Source: Flavobacteriaceae bacterium (GTDB taxonomy: Bacteria; Bacteroidota; Bacteroidia; Flavobacteriales; Flavobacteriaceae). From it: a DNA stretch of 37,987 nt. The DNA is taken from NCBI GenBank assembly GCA_947371275.1, contig CANBOV010000021.1:1-37987 (forward strand), in the 5' to 3' direction. Positions 26,008 through 35,129 of the stretch are shown here, piece by piece; positions within the stretch are counted from its first letter, which is position 1; each line of letters opens with the position of its first letter. Made by a program: the position numbers and the translations under genes. The notes beneath the pieces were generated by a model. The model ran no database searches. It had not been told where the DNA came from and worked only from the letters and a program-made list of their open reading frames with translations.

Positions 26008-27261
26008 ATGAAACTAAAAACAATTATATTGATCGGTAGTTTGTTGGTACAATTTGGTCTGTTTGCTCAGAAAAAAATGGACACGGATAGTTTATTAACG
26101 GTTACGAATCACTACCTCAATGTAGATAAAAACTATAGTGAAGTGAAACGATTGGGTCATATGGGTCACAAACTTGCTCCATCCTACTATGATTTTCATA
26201 TCGCATTGGGAAGAGCTTGTAGATTTACCAATGAACTCGATAGTGCTCGATATTATTTTAACCAGGTGATTGTTAACACTACCAAATATAAAGAAGCCTA
26301 TATTTATTTAGCTCAAATTGAAATTGAAACTAAAAATGCCTCCAAATCAAAAATAGTTTTAGACCAAGCACTTAAAATATATCCTGATGAAAAGGAATTT
26401 TATTGGCTTAAACTGAGTGCAATAGAATTGGAAAATGATGACCCTCAAACGATGGTGTATTTAAAACAATTTGAGGCTAAATTTCCCAATGATGCTAGTA
26501 TTAAAAGTCGTATACTGGATTTGAAATTAAATTCAAATTCAGATCGAATTGGAATTGGAACAACCCTCACCACTTTTGACCGTTCTGGTGTTGGACCTTG
26601 GTATTTAAGTACCATACAATACATAAGACAACGAAAAAAAGTTACGTTGATTGGTCGTTTAAATTATTCTGATCGGCAATCCTATGGTAACAGTATAGGA
26701 AACGGAACTTTGACAGAAGTTGAAAGTTATGTTAAATGGAATAAAAAGCACTATTCCTTTGGAAATTTTGGAATAGGCAGCACTCCGTTATTTCCAAAAC
26801 TACGCCTTAACTATTCCTCGTTTTTTAGTTTTGCGTCTAAATGGGAATTGGAATTAGGTATGCGATATAATAAAAATAGTAGTACTGAAAATTATTCGTC
26901 GGCTATAGGATTAGGGACTTATATAGGTTCAGGATGGTTGAATTTGAAATCCTATTTGAATTTGGATTCTCAAAAAAAATACCCAAGTTTTACCTTAAGC
27001 TACCGTTACTATTTAAATTCAAGGTATGATTATTATACTGCCTCTATGGGGTATGGTACCTCACCAGACGAGCGAGAAACATTATCGCAATATGAACAAC
27101 GCATTGCATTGAATTCCTATAGAGTAGGTCTAGGATACTCTAAAGTACTTTATAAAAAATATATTTTAAGCCTACTAGGAAATTATAATCGTCAAGAATA
27201 TTTTCCTAAAAAATACCAAAATGAACTAAGTGCCACCCTACAAATACACTATTTATTTTAG
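26008..27261 (+). CDS. YaiO-like outer-membrane beta-barrel protein with N-terminal TPRs
   Basis: 417 aa. Signal peptide 1-21 (ends LFAQ), then about four TPR-like helical pairs (about 28-165, for example YYDFHIALGRACRFTNELDSA). From about 175 to the end there are alternating amphipathic strands rich in Tyr, Ser and Gly with tight turns, and the chain closes in IHYLF with the terminal Phe typical of BAM substrates. TPRs plus a barrel is the plan of exopolysaccharide exporters such as PgaA, although this barrel is YaiO-like. One base separates it from the synthase gene. I infer a role in moving the polymer across the outer membrane; the pore itself is not proven by sequence. Confidence 0.8.
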   Translation: MKLKTIILIGSLLVQFGLFAQKKMDTDSLLTVTNHYLNVDKNYSEVKRLGHMGHKLAPSYYDFHIALGRACRFTNELDSARYYFNQVIVNTTKYKEAYIYLAQIEIETKNASKSKIVLDQALKIYPDEKEFYWLKLSAIELENDDPQTMVYLKQFEAKFPNDASIKSRILDLKLNSNSDRIGIGTTLTTFDRSGVGPWYLSTIQYIRQRKKVTLIGRLNYSDRQSYGNSIGNGTLTEVESYVKWNKKHYSFGNFGIGSTPLFPKLRLNYSSFFSFASKWELELGMRYNKNSSTENYSSAIGLGTYIGSGWLNLKSYLNLDSQKKYPSFTLSYRYYLNSRYDYYTASMGYGTSPDERETLSQYEQRIALNSYRVGLGYSKVLYKKYILSLLGNYNRQEYFPKKYQNELSATLQIHYLF

Positions 27262-27288
27262 AATCTTTAACCCCAAATACCTACTGCC

Positions 27289-27651
27289 ATGAAAAAAATA
27301 TTAATCATTGAAGATGATAAAATTATCAAAGACATAATAGAATTTATCCTCAAAAAAGAAGGCTATGAAGTTGAAGTTGCCTTTGATGGATTAGTTGGAC
27401 TATCTAAGATTACGTCCTTCCAACCCGATCTAGTCATAACGGATGTATTATTGCCCTATAAATCAGGATTAGAAATCATTTCATTTTCTAAAAGCAATAA
27501 TCCTTTGACACCAATTATCGTTATTTCTGCCTTAGGAAAAGAAGACATTACCGTAGTGGAGGCATTTAAATTAGGCGCCTCTGATATTTTGGCAAAACCT
27601 TTCAATCCCATTGAATTAAAATCGAAGCTTAAAACGTTTTTTGCGGCATAA
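27289..27651 (+). CDS. Stand-alone response-regulator receiver domain (CheY-like)
   Basis: 120 aa, one receiver domain and nothing else. The acidic pocket is E8-D9-D10, the phospho-acceptor D52 (VITDVLLP), the switch Ser in VISALG, and the conserved Lys in ILAKPFNP (about K103). It has no DNA-binding or enzymatic output, so it must act by protein contact. Its place 27 nt after the barrel gene suggests it controls the polysaccharide machinery, perhaps via the helical-repeat protein. No complete histidine kinase is in the operon; the nearest intact one in the window is at 5677. Confidence 0.9.
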   Translation: MKKILIIEDDKIIKDIIEFILKKEGYEVEVAFDGLVGLSKITSFQPDLVITDVLLPYKSGLEIISFSKSNNPLTPIIVISALGKEDITVVEAFKLGASDILAKPFNPIELKSKLKTFFAA

Positions 27652-27705
27652 TAAATAAGAAATTATACTGCCCTGCTTCCGTTTCTGACCCAAAAAGAAA
27701 AAATT

Positions 27706-28824
27706 ATGAGAAGAAAATTTATAAAATTTACGATACCGAACACCATTCTATTTTTATTTACTGGATTAAGTTTGGTATTTCCATTAGGACTATTGACCCT
27801 AACTATTGGTCCTGTTAGAATGATTTCAGATTTTGCAAAGAAGAATCATTGGACTCAAGAATATGAAAGTTCGATTGAAAAACTAGTGCTTTTTTTCTTT
27901 TTTGTTTTTATTGTTTTACTGTCCTATTATGTAACGCACAAATTGGTTAAAAGTAAAAATCAAAATTTAAAATTAATAACCTTAGGTATTTTTGGCGTTG
28001 TGTTATTACTATCGGTTTATATCTTTAGTTTTAAGCCAGAGTTATTAATCAATTCGGATGCTATTAGTTTGGTGGACCACAGTTCAGATGCTGAATTTCA
28101 TTTTGGCCCCTATCCTGATGAAGAAAAAATGGAACAATTGAAAGATGAAAATTATACGGCTGTAATTTCGTTACTGCATAGTATGGTCATTCCGGCAGAA
28201 CCCATCTTAATGGAAAAAGAAAAAGAAAATGCAGAAAAAGCAGGGATTAAATTGATCTCAATTCCGATGCTACCTTGGATTACAAAAAATGATTACTCTG
28301 TTGCTAGAATTAAAGAAATTGCACATAAATACAAAGGAAAATACTATGTGCATTGCTATTTAGGAAAAGATAGAGCTAATGTATTTAGAAATATCATTGA
28401 AAAAGAAAACAAGGATATACTTTCCACTTCTGAATTGGGTGTACATGATATAAAAAATTTAAAAGCATTTGAACGAGGGAAAATATTCAAACTACAGAAA
28501 GATGTTTATTATACGCCCTACCCCACCGACGAAGAATTTTTTGGTTATGTTTTAAATGGTCGAATTGCAACCGTTGTTAATATCATGAATCCTAAAGTTG
28601 GCGAAGAGAAAACGAGAATTGATATGGAAATTAAAATTATGAAAGAATACAATCAAGCCTTTTATAACTTACCTATGGGTGAGACAGACAGCGACGATAA
28701 AATAAGAGCATTGACCCTTTCCATCCAAAAACTTAAAAAGCCAATAGTAGTCCATGCCTATAACTCAGAAAATGAAAATTCGATAAAGTTCATGACTATC
28801 TATCAAAGTCTACTAAAAAAATAA
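27706..28824 (+). CDS. Membrane-anchored tandem dual-specificity/tyrosine phosphatase, second domain degenerate
   Basis: 372 aa. Three membrane helices (about 10-35, 59-79 and 88-108) precede two phosphatase-like domains. Domain 1 (about 130-235) carries the full signature VHCYLGKDR, giving H216, nucleophile C217 and R223. Domain 2 (about 265-372) repeats the pattern (GPYPDEEKM versus TPYPTDEEFF; IKLISIPM versus QAFYNLPM), but its signature reads VHAYNSENE: Cys is Ala351 and Arg is Glu357, so it is a pseudophosphatase. It lies 54 nt after the receiver gene in the same direction. Substrate unknown; phosphotyrosine, phospholipid or a polysaccharide intermediate are all possible. Confidence 0.8.
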   Translation: MRRKFIKFTIPNTILFLFTGLSLVFPLGLLTLTIGPVRMISDFAKKNHWTQEYESSIEKLVLFFFFVFIVLLSYYVTHKLVKSKNQNLKLITLGIFGVVLLLSVYIFSFKPELLINSDAISLVDHSSDAEFHFGPYPDEEKMEQLKDENYTAVISLLHSMVIPAEPILMEKEKENAEKAGIKLISIPMLPWITKNDYSVARIKEIAHKYKGKYYVHCYLGKDRANVFRNIIEKENKDILSTSELGVHDIKNLKAFERGKIFKLQKDVYYTPYPTDEEFFGYVLNGRIATVVNIMNPKVGEEKTRIDMEIKIMKEYNQAFYNLPMGETDSDDKIRALTLSIQKLKKPIVVHAYNSENENSIKFMTIYQSLLKK

Positions 28825-28890
28825 ACCATTTTACCGTAGTAGTAAAGTAACCAATTCGGTCTTTTTTTTCTCAAGATAGTATAGTTTCTT

Positions 28891-28898
28891 TATCTTTG
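28891..28898 (+). promoter_or_regulatory. Promoter -7 element for the AcpH-like gene
   Basis: TATCTTTG, an exact -7 match, lies 19 nt upstream of the ATG at 28918. I see no good -33 partner. It suggests that this gene is transcribed apart from the preceding operon. Confidence 0.5.
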
Positions 28899-28917
28899 AA
28901 AATAAGAGCTACACTAG

Positions 28918-29502
28918 ATGAACTTTTTAGCGCATATTTTTTTATCAGGCAATAACGATGCAGTCAAAATTGGTAATTTTATGGCCGACAGTATTCGTGG
29001 GCGCCAATTTGAAAACTATCCGCCTGAAATCAAAAAAGGAATATTGTTACATAGAGCCATAGACAGTTTTACGGATGCACATCCAGTTTACCGCAAAAGC
29101 AAGCATCGTCTTCACGAAAAATATGGACATTATTCAGGAGTAATCATGGATATTTTTTACGACCATTTTTTGGCCAAAAATTGGAATACCTATTGCGACA
29201 TACCACTTGAACTTTATGCCGAAGCTTTTTACACACTTCTAACAAACCAAATTGCTTCCTTAACAAATCCAGCTAAAGGCATGCTTCCTTATATGATTGG
29301 AAGGAATTGGCTAGTAAGTTATGCTTCGATTGAAGGTTTGGAAATGATTATGTTTCAAATGGATCATCGTACCAAAAATCGGGTAGCCATGCATGAATCT
29401 ATAGTAGAATTGCAGCAATATTATGAATTATTTGAAGCTGAATTCACTTTGTTTTTTGAGGCATTACGTTTGCATTGTAGTGAAAAATTAGCCGAATTAT
29501 AA
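28918..29502 (+). CDS. AcpH/DUF479-family (acyl carrier protein phosphodiesterase-like) protein
   Basis: 194 aa, the normal length for AcpH. The family hydrolyses 4'-phosphopantetheine from acyl carrier protein in E. coli; it is distantly related to HD-domain proteins. Typical blocks are MNFLAHIFLSG at the N-terminus, IGNFMADSIRGR at 22-33, KKGILLHRAIDSFTDAHP at 39-56 and VIMDIFYDHFLA at about 75-86, with the conserved His and Asp residues of the metal site. Bacteroidota homologues are rarely tested, so the enzymatic label is by family only. It has its own -7 element and is followed by an AGTATTT/AAATACT hairpin without a good T tract. Confidence 0.85.
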   Translation: MNFLAHIFLSGNNDAVKIGNFMADSIRGRQFENYPPEIKKGILLHRAIDSFTDAHPVYRKSKHRLHEKYGHYSGVIMDIFYDHFLAKNWNTYCDIPLELYAEAFYTLLTNQIASLTNPAKGMLPYMIGRNWLVSYASIEGLEMIMFQMDHRTKNRVAMHESIVELQQYYELFEAEFTLFFEALRLHCSEKLAEL

Positions 29503-29521
29503 AGTATTTTTATGAAATACT
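29503..29521. other. Short AT-rich inverted repeat after the AcpH-like gene
   Basis: Perfect 7-bp stem AGTATTT / AAATACT with loop TTATG, starting right after the stop codon. The following CTATTTAAG is not a convincing T tract, so it may stabilise the 3' end or weakly terminate. Confidence 0.3.
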
Positions 29522-29563
29522 CTATTTAAGAAGTATTTTAGCCTTTCAAATGTTTGAGAATTC

Positions 29564-31384
29564 ATGCAGACTAGTAAAGCTTCATTTTTTAAAATCTTTA
29601 TCCGAAGTATTTTCAGAAGAGCGGAGCACTTAATTTTCTTGTTGAAAGACAAATTGAGTGAACGTAATTTCATTTATGTAGCTAGTGTATTAGTAGCGAT
29701 TACATGTTCCTTTGCCGTAATTGTTTTAAAAAGTTTTGCTCATAACATATTCCTTTGGGCAAATGATATAAGCCATTTTTTAAAGTTGCCATACATCAAC
29801 AGTTTGCTGCCTATTATTGGAATTCTTTTAACGGTTTTTGTTATTCGAAATTTTTTGGATAATCACCTTGAAAAAGGAAGCTCTAAAGTATTGTATGCCG
29901 TTGCAAAAAAGGGAGGTATACTTCCCAAAAAGCAAATGTATGCTCAAATAGTAACCAGTTCGCTTACGGTAGGTTTAGGAGGCTCCGCTGGATTGGAAAG
30001 TCCGATTGTCATCACAGGTGCGGCATTTGGTTCTAACTTTGCACAGAAATACCATTTGTCGCAAAAAGATCGAATTTTGCTTTTGGCCTGTGGGGTTGCT
30101 GCAGGTATTGGAGCCGCGTTTAATGCGCCAATTGCTGGAGTATTATTTGCCATTGAAGTGGTATTAACCGATATTTCCATAGCAGCTTTTATTCCTATAA
30201 TACTATCGGCTGCTACAGGAGCTTTGATTTCGACGGTGGTCTTGAGCCATGATGTTATTTTAAATTTTGAGCAAACCTTGAAGTTTGATTATCATAATAC
30301 CCCTTTTTATATTTTACTAGGTATCTTGGCTGGACTTGCCTCAATTTATCATGCCCGTAATTTTCAAAAAATAGAACATTTCTTTAGTACTTTTAAGAAT
30401 AAAGGTTACCGTAGAGCCTTATTTGGCGCTATTTTATTGGCCATCTTGATTTTCTTTTTCCCAACCCTTTTTGGAGAAGGATATGAAAGTATTAAAACAT
30501 TGGCCTCCAAAAATCCGAGTATTTTATTAGACAATACGATGTTGGAGCCGTTTAAAAAAAGTGGTTGGGTTTTATTATTATTTGTAGGAGTTACTATGCT
30601 TTTAAAAGCAGTAGCAACGGGATTAACCCTAGGTAGTGGTGGTAATGGAGGAAACTTTGCTCCTTCCCTATTTGTGGGATCGTACCTTGGTTTTTTTGTG
30701 GCTAAAACGGTCAACTTATTAAACTTTACCCACCATTTGCCGATCGCTAATTTTACGATTGTAGGGATGGCCGGAATATTGAGTGGCTTGTTCCATGCTC
30801 CCTTAACCGCCATCTTCCTTATTGGTGAGATTACTGGAGGGTATGATTTGATGGTTCCACTAATGATTGTTTCCTCTGTGAGTTTTGCTGTTTCCAAGCA
30901 GTTTGAAAAACATTCCATGGATGTAAAAGGATTGGCTGATAAAGGGGATGTATTTACGAGCGACAAAGACAAAAACATCTTGCAGAGCATTGATTTTTAT
31001 AATTTGGTGCAACAGAATTACAAAACACTAACCCTCGAGAATACTGTTGAGAATGTGGTTGATATCTTCTCCACTACGGAACAGAAAATCATCCCGGTTG
31101 TAGATGAGCATAAAGCATTAGTGGGTTTAATCGATTTTGAAGACGTAAAAGCAATAATCTTCAATCCTTACCGCGTAAAATTTATGACCCTCAACGAAAT
31201 CATTAGTCAACCCAAAGAATTAATACTATTTGAAGACAAGCCGGAAAAAATAATGAGATTGTTTGAATCGTCCAAAGTCCCTATTTTGCCAGTTATTCAT
31301 AAAGGCAAGTACTTTGGTTTCCTATCTAAAATTGACGTGCTTGAAAGTTACCGACAACGTTTGAGAGAGATGATTATTGAGTAA
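29564..31384 (+). CDS. ClC-family chloride channel/transporter with C-terminal CBS pair
   Basis: 606 aa. About ten to twelve hydrophobic segments over residues 30-450 include ClC selectivity regions: GGSAGLESPIVITGAAFGSN at about 137-156, where the Glu of GLESP (about E142-143) occupies the gating-glutamate position; GAAFNAPIAGVLFAIE; and GSGGNGGNFAPSLFVG, matching GxFxP. Residues about 470-606 form two CBS domains, which in other ClC proteins bind adenine nucleotides and regulate gating. The gating Glu suggests that H+/Cl- exchange is possible, but channel and exchanger cannot be told apart safely. It lies alone between the AcpH-like gene and uvrA. Confidence 0.92.
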   Translation: MQTSKASFFKIFIRSIFRRAEHLIFLLKDKLSERNFIYVASVLVAITCSFAVIVLKSFAHNIFLWANDISHFLKLPYINSLLPIIGILLTVFVIRNFLDNHLEKGSSKVLYAVAKKGGILPKKQMYAQIVTSSLTVGLGGSAGLESPIVITGAAFGSNFAQKYHLSQKDRILLLACGVAAGIGAAFNAPIAGVLFAIEVVLTDISIAAFIPIILSAATGALISTVVLSHDVILNFEQTLKFDYHNTPFYILLGILAGLASIYHARNFQKIEHFFSTFKNKGYRRALFGAILLAILIFFFPTLFGEGYESIKTLASKNPSILLDNTMLEPFKKSGWVLLLFVGVTMLLKAVATGLTLGSGGNGGNFAPSLFVGSYLGFFVAKTVNLLNFTHHLPIANFTIVGMAGILSGLFHAPLTAIFLIGEITGGYDLMVPLMIVSSVSFAVSKQFEKHSMDVKGLADKGDVFTSDKDKNILQSIDFYNLVQQNYKTLTLENTVENVVDIFSTTEQKIIPVVDEHKALVGLIDFEDVKAIIFNPYRVKFMTLNEIISQPKELILFEDKPEKIMRLFESSKVPILPVIHKGKYFGFLSKIDVLESYRQRLREMIIE

Positions 31385-31438
31385 TCATTTTTAACAATAA
31401 CTTCGTAACTGTCTATTCGAAATTTCTATCCAAAACAC

Positions 31439-31446
31439 TACCTTTG
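31439..31446 (+). promoter_or_regulatory. Promoter -7 element for uvrA
   Basis: TACCTTTG matches TAnnTTTG and lies 18 nt before the ATG at 31465. The -33 region has only a near match (TTCG around 31417). I see no LexA-like palindrome. Confidence 0.5.
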
Positions 31447-31464
31447 CGTTTTGCCTAAAATGCT

Positions 31465-34296
31465 ATGCTAGATACAGAAAATACTATTGAAGTTCTTGGT
31501 GCTCGTGTGCACAATCTAAAGAATATAGACATCTCCATTCCTCGTGAAAAACTGGTAGTGATTACTGGTCTTTCGGGTTCGGGGAAATCGTCATTGGCTT
31601 TTGATACTATATATGCCGAAGGGCAGCGTCGCTATATCGAAACCTTTTCAGCCTATGCTCGTCAATTCCTTGGTGGATTGGAGCGTCCCGATGTGGATAA
31701 GATTGACGGGCTCTCTCCTGTCATCGCTATCGAACAAAAAACGACTAGTAAAAGTCCGCGTTCCACTGTTGGTACCATCACTGAAATCTATGACTTCCTT
31801 CGATTACTTTATGCCCGTGGCGGAGAAGCCTATAGTTATGTAACTGGCGAAAAGATGGTATCCTATTCTGACGACCAAATCAAAGAATTAATTGTAACCA
31901 ATTTTAAAGGTCAGCGCATCAATATTTTAGCACCTGTAATACGTGCTCGAAAAGGGCATTATGCCGAATTATTCCAACAAATCACTAAACAAGGGTTCTT
32001 AAAAGTGCGGGTTAACGGAGAAGTGCAGGATTTACTTCCTGGCATGAAACTAGACCGTTATAAAACACACGATATTGAAATTGTCATTGACCGTATGGTT
32101 ATTGAAAACAGTGAAGAAAATGAAAAGCGCTTAACCGAAAGCATTAAAACGGCGATGTATCACGGGGAAAATGTATTGATGATATTGGACCAAGACACTA
32201 AGGAAGTGCGTTATTTCAGTCGGAATTTGATGTGCCCAAGTTCGGGGATCTCCTATCAAAATCCGGAACCCAACTTATTTTCCTTTAACTCTCCAAAAGG
32301 AGCTTGTGAACACTGTAAAGGATTGGGCACTGTCCATGAAATCAATTTAAAGAAAATCATTCCAAACCCAAAACTCTCTATTAAAAGTGGCGGTTTTGCG
32401 CCGTTGGGAGAATATAAGAATACGTGGATCTTCAAGCAATTGGAAATTATAGGCGAAAAATTTGGTTTTAAAATCACGGATGCCATAGAGTCCTTATCAG
32501 AAGAGGCAATTCAAATCATTTTGCATGGTGGCAAAGATAAATTCTCAGTAGAATCCAAAACGTTGGGTATTACTAAGGAATACAAAATAGAATTTGAAGG
32601 CATCTCGCACTTCATCAAGAACCAGTATGACGAAAGTAATTCGACTTCGATAAAACGGTGGGCAAAAGAGTTTATGGACGAAGTGGAATGTCCTGAATGT
32701 CATGGTTCCCGTTTGAAAAAAGAAGCACTGTATTTCCGTATTCATGAGAAGAATATCTTTGATTTATCGACTATGGATATTTCGGATTTAAGTACTTGGT
32801 TTGACGCATTAGACCAGCATCTAACCGACAAACAAATCATCATAGCCTCTGAAATTGTAAAAGAAATCAAAGACCGTCTGCGCTTTTTGGTCAATGTAGG
32901 GTTAAGTTATTTATCTATTAATAGGAGTTCGAAATCCCTTTCGGGGGGTGAGGCACAACGGATACGATTGGCTACTCAAATTGGCTCGCAGTTGGTTGGC
33001 GTACTCTATATTTTGGATGAACCCAGTATTGGTTTACACCAAAGAGACAATGAAAAACTGATTCATTCCTTAGAACAATTACGCGATATAGGCAATTCTG
33101 TTTTGGTAGTTGAACACGACAAAGACATGATTGAACGTGCAGACTATGTCATTGACATTGGTCCGAAGGCGGGAAAATTTGGAGGTGAAATTATTAGCAA
33201 AGGCACTCCAGCCGAATTACATAAAGAACATACGATGACGGCTATGTATTTAAATGGAGAAATGAAAATTGAAGTGCCTAAACAACGAAGAGAAGGGAAT
33301 GGCCACTTTTTGAAATTGATGGGAGCCACTGGCAATAATTTAAAAAATGTATCGATTGAACTACCATTAGGCAAATTAATCTGTGTTACGGGAGTATCTG
33401 GAAGTGGAAAATCAACTTTAATTAATGAAACTTTGTATCCCATATTGAATGAATACTATTTTAACGGTGTCAAAAAACCTCAACCTTATAAGAAGGTAGA
33501 GGGCTTAGAGCATATTGATAAAGTAATTGATATAGATCAAAGTCCGATAGGAAGAACACCCCGCAGCAATCCTGCTACTTATACTGATGTTTTTTCGGAA
33601 ATTAGAAGTTTATATACCCAAACTCCAGAAGCGATGATTCGCGGGTATAAGGCAGGACGTTTTAGTTTTAATGTATCGGGTGGACGTTGTGAAACTTGTG
33701 AAGGCTCTGGTGTGCGCACCATTGAAATGAGTTTCTTACCTGATGTTTATGTGGAATGTGAATCGTGCCAAGGCAAGCGGTTTAATCGTGAAACCTTAGA
33801 GATTCGATTCAAAGGAAAATCAATTTCGGATGTATTGAATATGACGGTGGATGAGGCGGTTCCTTTCTTTGAAAACATCCCAAAAATTTTTCGTAAAGTT
33901 AAAACGATACAAGATGTTGGGTTGGGCTATATCACCTTGGGGCAACAAAGCACTACCCTATCGGGCGGCGAAGCGCAGCGAATTAAGTTGGCTACTGAAT
34001 TATCCAAAAAGGACACCGGAAATACCTTTTACATTATGGATGAGCCAACGACTGGATTACATTTTGAAGACATACGCGTATTGATGGATGTGATAAACAA
34101 ACTTGTTGATAAAGGCAATACCATTTTAATCATAGAACACAATATGGATGTAATAAAACTAGCCGATTACGTCATTGATATTGGTCCTGAGGGAGGCAAA
34201 GGAGGTGGTACAGTAGTAGCCGAAGGAACTCCCGAGGAATTGGTTAAAAATAAAAAAAGCTACACGGCCCAGTTTTTGAAAAAAGAATTACTTTAG
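31465..34296 (+). CDS. uvrA: Excinuclease ABC subunit A
   Basis: 943 aa, standard size. UvrA is the damage-scanning ATPase of nucleotide excision repair and loads UvrB at lesions. It has two ABC modules: Walker [10 protein letters not shown] at 35-43 and VSGSGKSTL in the second half, signature [13 protein letters not shown] and [13 protein letters not shown], and Walker B-type [10 protein letters not shown] and [10 protein letters not shown]. The second-half zinc module is intact (RCETCEGSG with ECESCQGKR). The first-half module reads C257-P-S-S260 before C281-E-H-C284, so one usual zinc Cys is replaced by Ser. The following LOG-family gene lies 44 nt downstream. Confidence 0.97.
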   Translation: MLDTENTIEVLGARVHNLKNIDISIPREKLVVITGLSGSGKSSLAFDTIYAEGQRRYIETFSAYARQFLGGLERPDVDKIDGLSPVIAIEQKTTSKSPRSTVGTITEIYDFLRLLYARGGEAYSYVTGEKMVSYSDDQIKELIVTNFKGQRINILAPVIRARKGHYAELFQQITKQGFLKVRVNGEVQDLLPGMKLDRYKTHDIEIVIDRMVIENSEENEKRLTESIKTAMYHGENVLMILDQDTKEVRYFSRNLMCPSSGISYQNPEPNLFSFNSPKGACEHCKGLGTVHEINLKKIIPNPKLSIKSGGFAPLGEYKNTWIFKQLEIIGEKFGFKITDAIESLSEEAIQIILHGGKDKFSVESKTLGITKEYKIEFEGISHFIKNQYDESNSTSIKRWAKEFMDEVECPECHGSRLKKEALYFRIHEKNIFDLSTMDISDLSTWFDALDQHLTDKQIIIASEIVKEIKDRLRFLVNVGLSYLSINRSSKSLSGGEAQRIRLATQIGSQLVGVLYILDEPSIGLHQRDNEKLIHSLEQLRDIGNSVLVVEHDKDMIERADYVIDIGPKAGKFGGEIISKGTPAELHKEHTMTAMYLNGEMKIEVPKQRREGNGHFLKLMGATGNNLKNVSIELPLGKLICVTGVSGSGKSTLINETLYPILNEYYFNGVKKPQPYKKVEGLEHIDKVIDIDQSPIGRTPRSNPATYTDVFSEIRSLYTQTPEAMIRGYKAGRFSFNVSGGRCETCEGSGVRTIEMSFLPDVYVECESCQGKRFNRETLEIRFKGKSISDVLNMTVDEAVPFFENIPKIFRKVKTIQDVGLGYITLGQQSTTLSGGEAQRIKLATELSKKDTGNTFYIMDEPTTGLHFEDIRVLMDVINKLVDKGNTILIIEHNMDVIKLADYVIDIGPEGGKGGGTVVAEGTPEELVKNKKSYTAQFLKKELL

Positions 34297-34340
34297 CACG
34301 TTTGCTTAAATGATAAAAAAACAAATAAATTAGAATACAA

Positions 34341-35066
34341 ATGGTGAAAGACGAATTTCAAAATGAAGATGATAAAATCCAGGAAAAGTTAAAACAAAAA
34401 ACCTGGAATGAGATACGTACAAATGACTCATGGGCGATTTTCAAAATCATGTCGGAGTTTGTTAATGGATACGAAAGCATGGCGCGTATTGGGCCTTGTG
34501 TGTCTATCTTTGGTTCGGCAAGAACAAAACCCGATACAAAATATTATTTATTGGCTGAAAAGATTGCTTATAAAATAAGTAAAGCGGGATATGGTGTCAT
34601 CACGGGAGGTGGTCCCGGAATTATGGAAGCTGGAAATAAAGGAGCTCATAACGGAGGAGGCACCTCAGTAGGGTTGAACATTGAGTTGCCGTTTGAGCAG
34701 CACTATAATCCTTATATCGATAAAGACAAAAACTTAAATTTTGACTATTTCTTTGTGCGCAAAGTAATGTTTGTCAAGTATTCTCAAGGATTTGTGGTAA
34801 TGCCTGGAGGTTTTGGTACTTTGGATGAATTGTTTGAAGCAGTAACGTTAATTCAAACTAAAAAGATTGGTAAGTTCCCTATCATATTGGTGGGCAGAGA
34901 TTTCTGGTCGGGATTAATCGATTGGATTAAAACGGTTATGATAGAACGAGAGCACAATGCCAATGTCGAAGATATGAACTTAATTAAAATTGTAGACACT
35001 GAAGATGAAGTGGTTGAAGCTTTAGATAACTTCTATAAAAAATACAATCTAAGTCCGAACTTCTAA
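34341..35066 (+). CDS. LOG-family (lysine-decarboxylase-like, TIGR00730) nucleotide phosphoribohydrolase-like protein
   Basis: 241 aa. The Rossmann-like LOG fold shows SIFGSARTKP at 55-64, GVITGGGPGIMEAGNKGA at 85-102 and the diagnostic PGGFGTLDE at 155-163. Related LOG proteins cleave cytokinin riboside monophosphates or purine nucleotide monophosphates to base plus ribose 5-phosphate; older annotations as lysine decarboxylase are misleading. The N-terminal 45 residues add a helical extension seen in the longer subgroup. It is soluble and cytoplasmic, and is followed by a good intrinsic terminator. Confidence 0.9.
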   Translation: MVKDEFQNEDDKIQEKLKQKTWNEIRTNDSWAIFKIMSEFVNGYESMARIGPCVSIFGSARTKPDTKYYLLAEKIAYKISKAGYGVITGGGPGIMEAGNKGAHNGGGTSVGLNIELPFEQHYNPYIDKDKNLNFDYFFVRKVMFVKYSQGFVVMPGGFGTLDELFEAVTLIQTKKIGKFPIILVGRDFWSGLIDWIKTVMIEREHNANVEDMNLIKIVDTEDEVVEALDNFYKKYNLSPNF

Positions 35067-35078
35067 TATTTCTATACT

Positions 35079-35108
35079 AAAAGCCTGAACTTAGGTTCTG
35101 GCTTTTTT
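35079..35108 (+). terminator. Intrinsic terminator after the LOG-family gene
   Basis: AAGCC-T-GAAC / GTTC-T-GGCTT stem with one T-T mismatch, loop TTAG, then six T. It ends 22 nt before the ATG of the next gene. Confidence 0.8.
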
Positions 35109-35129
35109 ACTTATTATTTTACCGATTTA

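Noticed and set aside
23348..28824. Interpretation of the locus as an anti-phage or toxin system
   Set aside because: The GT2 motifs, outer-membrane barrel and export signals fit polysaccharide production, and no nuclease, toxin or nucleotide-cyclase domain is seen.
28825..28870. Possible terminator after the phosphatase gene (TTTAC/GTAAA pairing and a distant T run)
   Set aside because: The stem is only 5 bp and the T run is about 15-20 nt away; other pairings (ACCG with CGGT) are no stronger.
30406..30990. 194-codon antisense frame opposite the ClC gene
   Set aside because: The ClC selectivity motifs and CBS domains on the + strand are clear, and the antisense product shows no domain or signal.
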